From Paracoccus sp. (in: a-proteobacteria) (GTDB lineage Bacteria; Pseudomonadota; Alphaproteobacteria; Rhodobacterales; Rhodobacteraceae), in assembly GCA_018056045.1 (NCBI GenBank), contig JAGPGI010000234.1:1-5116 (forward strand): a stretch of DNA of 5,116 bases, written 5' to 3'. Below the pieces are notes generated by a model. The model was not told the origin of the DNA. It worked only from the letters and a program-made list of their open reading frames with translations, and made no database searches. Below, piece after piece: positions 1 through 5,116 of this stretch (the stretch's first letter is position 1; every line of letters starts with the position of its first letter). The position numbers and the translations under genes were made by a program.

Positions 1-313
1 GCATGACCACGCGGTCATAACCCGCCGGGACCGGGGCACCGGTAAAGATGCGGATGGCGCTGCCCGGGGGCGTCGCGCCGGTATAGGGCTGGCCTGCGGC
101 GGCGGTGCCGATGACGGGCAAGGGTCCCGGCAGATCGGCCGAGCGCAGCGCATAGCCATCCATTGCCGAGGCGTTGAACGGCGGCTGGGTCAGTCGCGCC
201 ACCGCCGGCCCGGCCAGTGCCCGGCCAAGCGCCTCGTGCAGCGCGACATCCTCGGTCTGGGGCGCGGTGGCAAGGTCAAGGACAAGGGTGCGGGCTTCGT
301 CGACAGTGATCAT
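1..313 (-). CDS. moeA: MoeA, molybdopterin molybdenumtransferase (N-terminal part, cut by window edge)
   Basis: MoeA inserts molybdate into adenylylated molybdopterin, the last general step of molybdenum cofactor synthesis in the cytoplasm. Only the first 104 residues are present; the gene continues past the left edge. Visible family features are the start MITVDEA, the segment PPFNASAMDGYALR at about residues 44-57 (the conserved MDGYA stretch) and IRIFTGAPVPAGYDRVV at about 87-103. Two adjacent ATG codons exist, at 316 and 313. I chose 313 because the AAAGGGGG ribosome site lies 5 nt upstream of it but only 2 nt from the other, and because relatives usually begin MIS/TVDEA. It follows moaC after 12 nt on the same strand, which fits the shared pathway. 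Identity is secure from motifs and context. Nothing can be said about the catalytic centre or C-terminal domain, which lie outside. Confidence 0.93.
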   Translation of the reverse strand, partial: MITVDEARTLVLDLATAPQTEDVALHEALGRALAGPAVARLTQPPFNASAMDGYALRSADLPGPLPVIGTAAAGQPYTGATPPGSAIRIFTGAPVPAGYDRVVM

Positions 314-318
314 CATGT

Positions 319-326
319 CCCCCTTT
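319..326 (-). promoter_or_regulatory. Ribosome binding site of moeA
   Basis: On the minus strand AAAGGGGG lies just after the moaC stop codon, overlapping its last base. It is 5 nt from the ATG at 313 and 2 nt from the ATG at 316, so it favours the second ATG as the moeA start. It is the clearest Shine-Dalgarno in the minus-strand operon, where most other junctions have none. Confidence 0.6.
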
Positions 327-802
327 CAGGGCGCGGCGCGGAATTCGCCGGATTTGCCGCCGGTCTTGACCAGCAGGCGGATGCCCTCGATCCGCATGTC
401 CTTTTGCGCCGCCTTGAGCATGTCATAGACGGTCAGGCAAGCGGTCGAGACGGCGGTCAGCGCCTCCATCTCGACGCCGGTGCGGCCGGTGGTCCGGACG
501 GTGGCGGTGACGCGGATGCCGGGCAGGGCGGGGTCGGCGGCCAGATCGACCGAGACCTTGGCGATGGGCAGCGGGTGGCAAAGCGGGATCAGGTCCGAGG
601 TGCGTTTCGCCCCCATGATCCCAGCCAGCCGTGCCACGCCCATTACATCGCCCTTGGCCGCGCCGCCCTGCGCCAAGGCCAGCGTTTCGGGGGACATCAT
701 GACCAGCCCCTCGGCCACGGCCTCGCGCGTGGTCTCGGGCTTGGCCGAGACATCGACCATATGCGCCTGACCCTGTGCGTCGAAATGGGTCAGCTCGCTC
801 AT
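326..802 (-). CDS. moaC: MoaC, cyclic pyranopterin monophosphate synthase
   Basis: MoaC converts the 3',8-cyclo-GTP product of MoaA into cyclic pyranopterin monophosphate, the first stable intermediate of molybdenum cofactor synthesis. The 158-residue length is normal for the family. Conserved blocks are AAKGDV (Lys50), DLIPLCHPL (His76), [12 protein letters not shown] at about 108-119, [11 protein letters not shown] (Asp127, Lys130) and the C-terminal GGKSGEF. These align with the E. coli active-site residues Lys51, His77, Asp128 and Lys131 with an offset of one, so the enzyme looks intact. Its ATG overlaps the trpC stop by 4 nt (ATGA) and no clear Shine-Dalgarno precedes it, so translation is probably coupled to trpC. 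The moeA gene follows 12 nt downstream. Linkage of moaC-moeA to trpDC is a known arrangement in alphaproteobacteria. Confidence 0.97.
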   Translation of the reverse strand: MSELTHFDAQGQAHMVDVSAKPETTREAVAEGLVMMSPETLALAQGGAAKGDVMGVARLAGIMGAKRTSDLIPLCHPLPIAKVSVDLAADPALPGIRVTATVRTTGRTGVEMEALTAVSTACLTVYDMLKAAQKDMRIEGIRLLVKTGGKSGEFRAAP

Positions 803-1590
803 GCCGGCAGGCCCAGGATTTCGCGGGTGGCGCGGGTGACGTCCGCCTGCCGCATCAGGCTTTCGCCGATCAGAAAGCGGCGGATGCCTGCGTTGCCCAT
901 GCGGTTCAGGTCGTCGGGCGTGAAGAGGCCGCTTTCGCAGACCAGATCGCGGTCCTTGGGGGTATGCGGCGCCAGTTCCAGCGTCACATCAAGGCTGACC
1001 TCGAAGGTCTTGAGATTGCGGTTGTTTACCCCGATCAGCGGCGATTTCAGCCGCAATGCGCGGTCCAGTTCCTCGCGGTCATGGACCTCGATCAGCGCGT
1101 CCATGCCCCAGTGCAGGGCCGCGTCCTCAAGCTCGGCGGCGAGCGTGTCGTCGACCGAGGCCATGATGATCAGGATGCAATCGGCGCCCCAGGCGCGGGC
1201 CTCGGCCACCTGATAGGTGTCGTAAAGGAAATCCTTGCGCAGCGCCGGCAGGTCGCAGGCCTCGCGGGCGGTGGTCAGAAACTCCGGCGCGCCCTGAAAG
1301 CTGGGCGCATCGGTCAGGACCGACAGGCAGGCCGCGCCGCCCGCCTGATAGGCGCGGGCCAGCGTCGGCGGGTCGAAATCGGCACGGATCAGCCCTTTCG
1401 AGGGGCTGGCCTTCTTGATCTCGGCGATCAGGGCGTGGCCGGTCTCGGCCTTGGCGGCAAGCGCCTTGGCAAAGCCGCGCACGGGGCTGGCGGCGCGGGC
1501 CTCGGCCTCGACGCCGGCAAGCGGTCGGGCCGCCTTGGCGGCGGCGATTTCTTCAAGCTTGTAGGCTTTGATGCGGTCAAGAATATCCAT
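799..1590 (-). CDS. trpC: TrpC, indole-3-glycerol phosphate synthase
   Basis: TrpC closes the indole ring, turning carboxyphenylamino-deoxyribulose phosphate into indole-3-glycerol phosphate in tryptophan synthesis. The protein has 263 residues, the usual size of a monofunctional enzyme; no TrpF domain is fused. The barrel motifs are complete: [13 protein letters not shown] at about 54-66 (Glu57, Lys59), LRKDF (Lys119), ALIEVHD (Glu168), LIGVNNRNL (Asn189) and CESG (Glu219, Ser220). By comparison with archaeal IGPS these are the catalytic and phosphate-binding positions. It starts 9 nt after the ung stop with no clear ribosome site, and its TGA overlaps the moaC ATG by 4 nt. Its separation from trpD by ung is the odd feature of this locus. 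Confidence 0.98.
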   Translation of the reverse strand: MDILDRIKAYKLEEIAAAKAARPLAGVEAEARAASPVRGFAKALAAKAETGHALIAEIKKASPSKGLIRADFDPPTLARAYQAGGAACLSVLTDAPSFQGAPEFLTTAREACDLPALRKDFLYDTYQVAEARAWGADCILIIMASVDDTLAAELEDAALHWGMDALIEVHDREELDRALRLKSPLIGVNNRNLKTFEVSLDVTLELAPHTPKDRDLVCESGLFTPDDLNRMGNAGIRRFLIGESLMRQADVTRATREILGLPA

Positions 1591-1599
1591 GACGCGGGT

Positions 1600-2256
1600 T
1601 TAGCGCGCGGCGACGCTTTCGGAAAGAGCCCAGTCGATGGGCATATCGCCACGGGCGCGCAGCCAGTCGTTCACCCGGCTGAAGGGGCGCGAGCCAAAGA
1701 ACCCCCGCCGCGCCGACAGAGGCGAGGGATGGGCGGTCTTGATCACCAGATCCTGCGGGCGCGGCAGGCCCGCCAGCGCCTTTTGCGCATGCGCGCCCCA
1801 CAGGATGAAGGCCAGCGGGCGCGCGGCCTGCGCGCGGGCGACGGCCTGCCGTGCAAGACGGTCCCAGCCCCATTTCGCATGCACCCCCGCCTGACCCGGC
1901 AGCACCGAAAGCGAGGTGTTCAGCAGCAAAACCCCTTGCCTCGCCCAATGGCTGAGGTCCCCATTCGCGGGGGCGGCGCCCAGATCGTCCCGCATCTCGG
2001 CATAGATGTTTTTCAGCGAACGCGGCAGCGGTGTTTGCGGCGTGACCGAAAAGGCCAGCCCGTTCGCATGTCCCGGCGTCGGATAGGGGTCTTGCCCCAG
2101 AATGACCACGCGCGCGGCCTCGGGCGGTGTCAAGGCCAGCGCGGCAAAGACCCGCCCGGGGCCGGGCAGCCAGTCCTGATCCTGCAGCCGGGCGGCGATG
2201 GCCGGCCAGTCATCGCGGAAAAAGGCCAGATCGGCCCAAGCCTGAGGCAGGCTCAT
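1600..2256 (-). CDS. ung: Ung, uracil-DNA glycosylase (family 1)
   Basis: Ung cuts the N-glycosidic bond of uracil in DNA and starts base excision repair after cytosine deamination or dUTP incorporation. The 218-residue protein has the family-1 motifs: the water-activating loop GQDPYPTPG (Asp56), GLAFS with the uracil-stacking Phe69, LLNTSLSV (Asn113, uracil recognition), and the DNA-intercalating loop HPSPLS with His176 and Leu180. The Pro after GQDPY, where E. coli has His, is in my recollection common in alphaproteobacterial Ung, so I do not read it as a defect. The gene lies between trpD and trpC on the same strand. Its ATG overlaps the trpD stop by 4 nt, with GAGG one base before the ATG, and trpC begins 9 nt after its stop. 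It should therefore be co-transcribed with the trp genes although it has no role in the pathway. Confidence 0.96.
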   Translation of the reverse strand: MSLPQAWADLAFFRDDWPAIAARLQDQDWLPGPGRVFAALALTPPEAARVVILGQDPYPTPGHANGLAFSVTPQTPLPRSLKNIYAEMRDDLGAAPANGDLSHWARQGVLLLNTSLSVLPGQAGVHAKWGWDRLARQAVARAQAARPLAFILWGAHAQKALAGLPRPQDLVIKTAHPSPLSARRGFFGSRPFSRVNDWLRARGDMPIDWALSESVAAR

Positions 2257-3281
2257 GCCTCGGGCGCGCCGACTTGCGCGGCCAGCGCGTCCAGTTTCGC
2301 CTGCGCGGCACCGCTGTCGATCGCCTCGGCGGCGATCTCGGCGCCCTCGGCCAGATTGGCGGCCTTGCCGGCGATCAGCAGCGCGGCGGCCGAGTTCAGC
2401 AGCACCGCATCGCGATAGGCGCCGGTTTCTCCCGCCAGCAGCGCGCGCAGCGCGGCGGCGTTCTGGGCCGGATCGCCGCCAAGGATCGCATCAAAGGAAT
2501 GCACGGGCAGGCCGGCATCCTCGGGCGAGATCTCGAACTCGGTGATCTCGCCATCCTTCAGCGCGGCGATCCAGGTCGGGCCGGCAATCGAAATCTCGTC
2601 GGTGCCGTCGCTGCCATGGACGATCCAGACTGATTCCGACCCCAGCTCGCGCAGGGTTTCCGCCATGGGGCGGTTCCAGATGCGGTCGAAGGTGCCGGTC
2701 AATTGCCGGCGCACGCCGCCCGGGTTGGTCATCGGCCCCAAGAGGTTAAAGACCGTGCGCGTGCCCAGTTCCGCCCGCGCCGGTCCGACATGGCGCATGG
2801 CGGGGTGATGCATGGGCGCCATCATGAAGCAGATGCCGGTCCGGGCCAGCGCCTCTTCGGCGAGTTCCGGCGTCGCCATCACGTTCAGGCCCAGATGGGT
2901 CAGCGCATCGGCGGAACCGGATTTTGACGACAGGTTGCGGTTGCCATGCTTGGCCACCGGCACGCCCGCGCCCGCGACGACAAAGGCCGTGGCGGTCGAG
3001 ATGTTCAGCGTGCCCTTGCCGTCGCCGCCGGTGCCGACGATGTCCATGGCGTCCTGCGGCGCCTTGATGCGGTTCATGCGGGCGCGCATGGCGCGGGTGG
3101 CGGCGGCGATTTCGTCGACGGTTTCACCGCGCACGCGCAGCGCCATCAGCAGCCCGCCGATCTGGGCGGGGGTGGCGGCGCCCTCGAACAGCGCGCCAAA
3201 CGCCGCCTCGGCCTCGGCCCCGGTCAGCGGGCGGGTGGCGGCAATGCCGATCAGCGGGCGGATATCGGTCGCGCCGCTCAT
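2253..3281 (-). CDS. trpD: TrpD, anthranilate phosphoribosyltransferase
   Basis: TrpD joins anthranilate to PRPP to give phosphoribosyl-anthranilate, the second step of tryptophan synthesis. The 342-residue length is typical of the stand-alone enzyme; no glutaminase domain is fused, since trpG is a separate gene. Motifs in order are the PRPP loop GTGGDGKGT at 83-91, NIST at 93-96, KHGNR at 111-115, SSKSGSAD at 118-125, the anthranilate-binding neighbourhood [13 protein letters not shown] at 157-169, [15 protein letters not shown] at 173-187 and the metal-binding DGTDE at 225-229. All key residues are present. The ATG overlaps the trpG stop by 4 nt, its own TGA overlaps the ung ATG by 4 nt, and no good ribosome site precedes it. 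Translation is therefore probably coupled to trpG. Confidence 0.98.
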   Translation of the reverse strand: MSGATDIRPLIGIAATRPLTGAEAEAAFGALFEGAATPAQIGGLLMALRVRGETVDEIAAATRAMRARMNRIKAPQDAMDIVGTGGDGKGTLNISTATAFVVAGAGVPVAKHGNRNLSSKSGSADALTHLGLNVMATPELAEEALARTGICFMMAPMHHPAMRHVGPARAELGTRTVFNLLGPMTNPGGVRRQLTGTFDRIWNRPMAETLRELGSESVWIVHGSDGTDEISIAGPTWIAALKDGEITEFEISPEDAGLPVHSFDAILGGDPAQNAAALRALLAGETGAYRDAVLLNSAAALLIAGKAANLAEGAEIAAEAIDSGAAQAKLDALAAQVGAPEA

Positions 3282-3868
3282 GCCGCGCGGTCCAGATTGG
3301 TGCAGCGGCGCAGGAAGTTGCGGATCATGTCGTGACCATGTTCCGAGGCGATGGATTCGGGATGGAACTGCACGCCCTCGATCGGCAGGGTGTTGTGGAC
3401 CAGCCCCATGATGGTGCCATCCGCCGTGGTGGCGGTGACGCGCAGGCAGTCGGGCAGGGTCTCTGGCTCGACCGTCAGCGAGTGGTAGCGCGTCGCAGTC
3501 AGGGGCGAGGGCAGGCCGGCAAAGACCCCGGTGCCGTCATGGCTGACCGCATCGGTCTTGCCATGGACGATGCGGCTGGCGCGCACGACCTTGCCGCCAA
3601 ACGCCTCGCCGATGGCCTGATGGCCGAGGCAGACGCCGAAAAGCGGGATCTGGCGCTCGGCCGCCGCCCGGATCAGCGGCACGATGATGCCGGCATGCGC
3701 GGGATCGCAGGGGCCGGGGGAAATCACGATGCCCTGCGCCTGCATGGCCAGCGCCTCGTCCACCGACAGCACGTCATTGCGGCGCACGACGACCTCGGCC
3801 CCGGCCTCGCCCATGTAATGCACGAGGTTCCAGGTAAAGCTGTCGTAATTGTCGATGAGCAGGATCAT
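3278..3868 (-). CDS. trpG: TrpG, anthranilate synthase glutaminase subunit (possibly also serving as PabA)
   Basis: This class I glutamine amidotransferase releases ammonia from glutamine for its partner TrpE, which makes anthranilate from chorismate. With the chosen start the protein has 196 residues, normal for TrpG/PabA. Motifs are [15 protein letters not shown] at the N-terminus, the oxyanion region ISPGPCDP at 49-56, the nucleophile elbow GVCLGHQ with Cys80, and HPES with His169 and Glu171, completing the catalytic triad. I chose the ATG at 3868 because the family begins directly before the [10 protein letters not shown] strand and an AAGG lies 7 nt upstream. An in-frame ATG at 3883 would add five residues (MQGAA) and has no ribosome site. 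It is the first gene of the operon. TrpE is absent here, so the large subunit must be encoded elsewhere. TrpG and PabA cannot be separated by sequence alone; the trpDC context favours TrpG. Confidence 0.95.
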   Translation of the reverse strand: MILLIDNYDSFTWNLVHYMGEAGAEVVVRRNDVLSVDEALAMQAQGIVISPGPCDPAHAGIIVPLIRAAAERQIPLFGVCLGHQAIGEAFGGKVVRASRIVHGKTDAVSHDGTGVFAGLPSPLTATRYHSLTVEPETLPDCLRVTATTADGTIMGLVHNTLPIEGVQFHPESIASEHGHDMIRNFLRRCTNLDRAA

Positions 3869-3914
3869 GGCGGCGCCTTGCATTGGGGGGTGAACCCCGG
3901 AAAATCTGGGGCTA

Positions 3915-3944
3915 TAGATGTGCTAAAGCCCGGCTGTGGGTCAA
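3915..3944 (-). promoter_or_regulatory. Possible promoter of the trpG operon
   Basis: On the minus strand TTGACC (3944-3939) is a 5 of 6 match to the sigma-70 -35 box. An 18-nt spacer leads to CATCTA (3920-3915), only a weak -10; other spacings give equally poor -10 boxes. The predicted start would be near 3908, about 40 nt before the trpG ATG. This is the best promoter-like arrangement I can see upstream of trpG, but it is a visual match only. Confidence 0.3.
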
Positions 3945-3951
3945 GCCCGGC
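3926..3951. repeat. 9-bp direct repeat, two copies 17 bp apart
   Basis: AAGCCCGGC occurs at 3926-3934 and again at 3943-3951, a start-to-start spacing of 17 bp. The second copy overlaps the candidate -35 box of the trpG promoter. It also runs into an 11-bp imperfect palindrome GCCCGGCGGGC at 3945-3955. The pair could be a binding site for a regulator, but short GC-rich repeats also arise by chance in such DNA. Confidence 0.35.
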
Positions 3952-4005
3952 GGGCAAGAAAAACAGGCGCGGACGCGTTGGAGAATCGGCAGAGCAGGGC
4001 GAGGC

Positions 4006-4887
4006 ATGGCAAAGGGATTCGCGGCAGGGTTGATCCAGGGCACCGTGGTTTGTGGCGCGGGGCTGGTGGCGTTGTCTTTGGCGCTGCCACAACCGCCGCG
4101 TCCCGATCAGGTCGCCGCCCTGTCCGAGACGGCGCCGGAAAGCGCGGCTGCCCCTGTTCCGGTCGAAACGGTTGCGCCCCAAGCGCCGGCCCCGGAGGCC
4201 ACAGCCGAAACCCCGCCTGAAACCCCGTCTGAAACCACGCTGGCCGCCGCGCCGGAGGCTGCTCTGGCTGAACCCGAGGCCGCGGCACCGGGTCCGGCGA
4301 CCGACTCGCTTCTGGTTCCGGCCGGATCGGAATTCGCCCGCAGCACCGACATGCGGCCGCAGGTCCCGGCACCGCTGACCGAGGCGCCGCGCGTTGCGGC
4401 GGCCCCCGCCGTCGCGCTGCCCGCGGACGAGCCTGCCCCCGCCACCGCCGAGCCCGAGCGGCTGCGCCCCGAGGCGCGCGGCGAGGCCCCCGCCGCACCG
4501 GCGCTGGCCGCGCCCGAAAACGACCCCATCGACCTGCCCGAACTGGTGGGCGAATCGCCGATTCCGGTGCCTCCGCCCGGCAAGGTCGAGGTCCCGGGGC
4601 TGGATCGCGCCCCCGGCGGCACGGGCATGCAGCCCGACAGCGCCCCGGTGGCGCCGGTCGCGGCAGCACCGGAACCCGCGCCCGAACCCGAGCCGGAACT
4701 GGTCCCGGCCCCCGAAATGCCCCCCCAATCGCCGGCGGAACCCGAGCTGGCCGTCGCGTCCCAGCCCGCGCCGATCCCTGCCGCGCAACCCTCCGCCGTG
4801 CCTGCGCCCGCAGATCCTGCAGCGCCGCGCGTGGCGCCGGATCTGTCCCTGCCGCCGGATTTCGGCGCCCTGAAACTGACCGAATAG
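4006..4887 (+). CDS. Membrane-anchored Pro/Ala/Glu-rich protein, resembling the N-terminal region of YibQ-like divergent polysaccharide deacetylases but lacking the catalytic domain
   Basis: The function is unknown. The 293-residue protein starts MAKGF, has one hydrophobic segment at about residues 5-27, then PQPPRPDQ and a long tail dominated by Ala, Pro and Glu, with runs such as PEPAPEPEPEL at 222-232. This predicts an inner-membrane anchor with an extended, disordered periplasmic tail. From memory, the N-terminus and the AGSEF segment at 106-110 resemble the start of YibQ-like deacetylase proteins of Rhodobacteraceae. Those proteins continue into a NodB-like domain, whereas this one ends at LTE with none following. 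I chose the ATG at 4006 because AGGG lies 6 nt upstream and the membrane segment follows directly; the in-frame TTG at 3883 is unsupported. It is divergent from trpG and 13 nt ahead of the aminotransferase. The coding frame is supported by GC-rich third positions; overlapping frames on both strands look like shadows. A TonB-like or cell-envelope linker protein is an alternative. Confidence 0.75.
   Translation: MAKGFAAGLIQGTVVCGAGLVALSLALPQPPRPDQVAALSETAPESAAAPVPVETVAPQAPAPEATAETPPETPSETTLAAAPEAALAEPEAAAPGPATDSLLVPAGSEFARSTDMRPQVPAPLTEAPRVAAAPAVALPADEPAPATAEPERLRPEARGEAPAAPALAAPENDPIDLPELVGESPIPVPPPGKVEVPGLDRAPGGTGMQPDSAPVAPVAAAPEPAPEPEPELVPAPEMPPQSPAEPELAVASQPAPIPAAQPSAVPAPADPAAPRVAPDLSLPPDFGALKLTE
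4207..4239 (+). repeat. 12-bp tandem repeat within the Pro/Ala-rich gene
   Basis: GAAACC recurs at 4207, 4219 and 4231. The units are GAAACCCCGCCT, GAAACCCCGTCT and a partial GAAACCACG. They encode ETPP-ETPS-ETT. The 12-bp period keeps the frame, so gain or loss of units would change linker length without breaking the gene. Confidence 0.7.
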
Positions 4888-4891
4888 GAGG
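4886..4891 (+). promoter_or_regulatory. Ribosome binding site of the aminotransferase gene
   Basis: A perfect AGGAGG overlaps the TAG stop codon (4885-4887) of the preceding gene and lies 9 nt before the ATG at 4901. It fixes the start of the aminotransferase and suggests co-transcription with the upstream gene, with terminating ribosomes passing over the initiation site. Confidence 0.8.
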
Positions 4892-4900
4892 CAGGCCCAG

Positions 4901-5116
4901 ATGATCCCGCTGAACCCCGCCCTTGCTGCGACGCAACGCCCGCCAGTGATGGAGGCGCGGCGCTGGCTTGAGGGCGTGACCTTCACCCCCGAACGTCCGC
5001 TGATCAATATCAGCCAGGCTGCGCCCATCGACCCGCCGCCCGAGCCCTTGCGCCGCGCCATGGCCGAGGCGGCGCTGAACCAGCCCGACGCGCATTTCTA
5101 TGGACCGGTCCTGGGC
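4901..5116 (+). CDS. PLP-dependent class I/II aminotransferase (N-terminal part, cut by window edge)
   Basis: The first 72 residues are present and the frame is open to the window end. The sequence MIPLNPALAATQRPPVMEA, then PLINISQAAPIDPPP at about residues 34-48, then LRRAMAEAA and FYGPVLG at 66-72, matches the N-terminal region of fold-type I aminotransferases. In these, a Leu/Ile-x-x-Ser-Gln-x-x-Pro strand is followed by a helix and the Tyr-Gly-Pro-x-x-Gly turn near the cofactor. The PLP lysine lies outside the window, so substrate specificity cannot be judged. The start is supported by the AGGAGG 9 nt upstream and by the 13-nt gap to the preceding gene on the same strand. Its position beside trp genes does not show that it acts on aromatic amino acids. 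Confidence 0.85.
   Translation, partial: MIPLNPALAATQRPPVMEARRWLEGVTFTPERPLINISQAAPIDPPPEPLRRAMAEAALNQPDAHFYGPVLG

Larger units (their letters stand above)
3869..4005. other. Divergent intergenic region between trpG and the plus-strand membrane protein gene
   Basis: These 137 bp are the only real intergenic stretch in the window and must hold the start signals for both directions. They contain a possible minus-strand promoter with TTGACC, a 9-bp direct repeat, and G4/C4 blocks that can form alternative hairpins just upstream of trpG. A TTG at 3883 opens the plus-strand frame early, but there is no ribosome site for it, and the extra 41 residues do not look like a signal or a domain. I saw no leader peptide with Trp codons ahead of trpG, so classical ribosome-mediated attenuation is not evident. 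Confidence 0.6.

Noticed and set aside
236..1213. Plus-strand open frame of 325 codons
   Set aside because: It is antisense to moeA, moaC and trpC, whose motifs are complete, and has no family resemblance of its own.
2079..2093. Pro in place of His after GQDPY in Ung as a possible defect
   Set aside because: The catalytic Asp and the HPSPLS loop are intact, and this variant is, as I recall, common in alphaproteobacterial Ung proteins.
775..2418. Long open frame of 547 codons on the plus strand, opposite moaC, trpC, ung and trpD
   Set aside because: It lies antisense to four well-recognised enzymes, has no recognisable domain, and is Gly/Arg/Gln-rich as expected for a GC-rich complementary frame.
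3896..3912. Hairpin CCCCGG-AAAAT-CTGGGG as a terminator on the plus strand
   Set aside because: The stem is short, no U-run follows, and no plus-strand gene ends upstream.
3891..3918. Possible plus-strand promoter TGAACC with TATAGA 16 nt downstream
   Set aside because: The -35 match is poor and the site abuts the trpG start; the resemblance is too weak to call.
3883..4005. TTG-initiated extension of the Pro/Ala-rich protein by 41 residues
   Set aside because: There is no ribosome site. It would overlap the candidate trp promoter and place non-conserved residues ahead of a normal signal-anchor start.
3865..5061. Long minus-strand frames of 398 and 384 codons opposite the Pro/Ala-rich gene and the aminotransferase
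   Set aside because: Their Arg/Gly-rich or Arg/Pro-rich composition and extension over the aminotransferase start mark them as shadows of a low-complexity GC-rich gene. The plus frame has the membrane segment, a ribosome site and GC-rich third positions.

Overview
The window is GC-rich chromosomal DNA whose protein sequences and gene order point to an alphaproteobacterium of the Rhodobacterales, most likely Paracoccus or a close relative. This placement rests on recognising the proteins and the trpDC-moaC-moeA order, not on a database search. Coding density is very high. The only intergenic stretch longer than 15 bases is about 137 bp, at 3869-4005.

The left four fifths is one tightly packed minus-strand operon, read from right to left: trpG (3868-3278), trpD (3281-2253), ung (2256-1600), trpC (1590-799), moaC (802-326) and moeA (from 313, running off the left edge). 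Three junctions (trpG/trpD, trpD/ung, trpC/moaC) are 4-nt ATGA overlaps, so translational coupling is likely. The ung/trpC gap is 9 nt and the moaC/moeA gap is 12 nt. TrpG, TrpD and TrpC supply the glutaminase subunit of anthranilate synthase, the phosphoribosyl transfer and the indole-ring closure of tryptophan synthesis. MoaC and MoeA act early and late in molybdenum cofactor synthesis. Ung removes uracil from DNA and sits inside the trp segment. trpE, trpF, trpA and trpB are not in the window.

To the right of the 137-bp divergent intergenic region, two plus-strand genes begin. The first (4006-4887) encodes a 293-residue protein with one N-terminal membrane anchor and a long Pro/Ala/Glu-rich tail. 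It resembles the N-terminal half of the YibQ-like 'divergent polysaccharide deacetylase' proteins of Rhodobacteraceae, but it stops before any catalytic domain. Thirteen bases later, behind a perfect AGGAGG, starts a PLP-dependent class I/II aminotransferase that runs off the right edge.

I found no RNA gene, mobile element, CRISPR array or convincing terminator. No clearly novel system is visible. The points most worth a second look are ung embedded in the trp operon, the membrane-anchored low-complexity protein lacking a deacetylase domain, and the repeats and alternative hairpins in the divergent control region.
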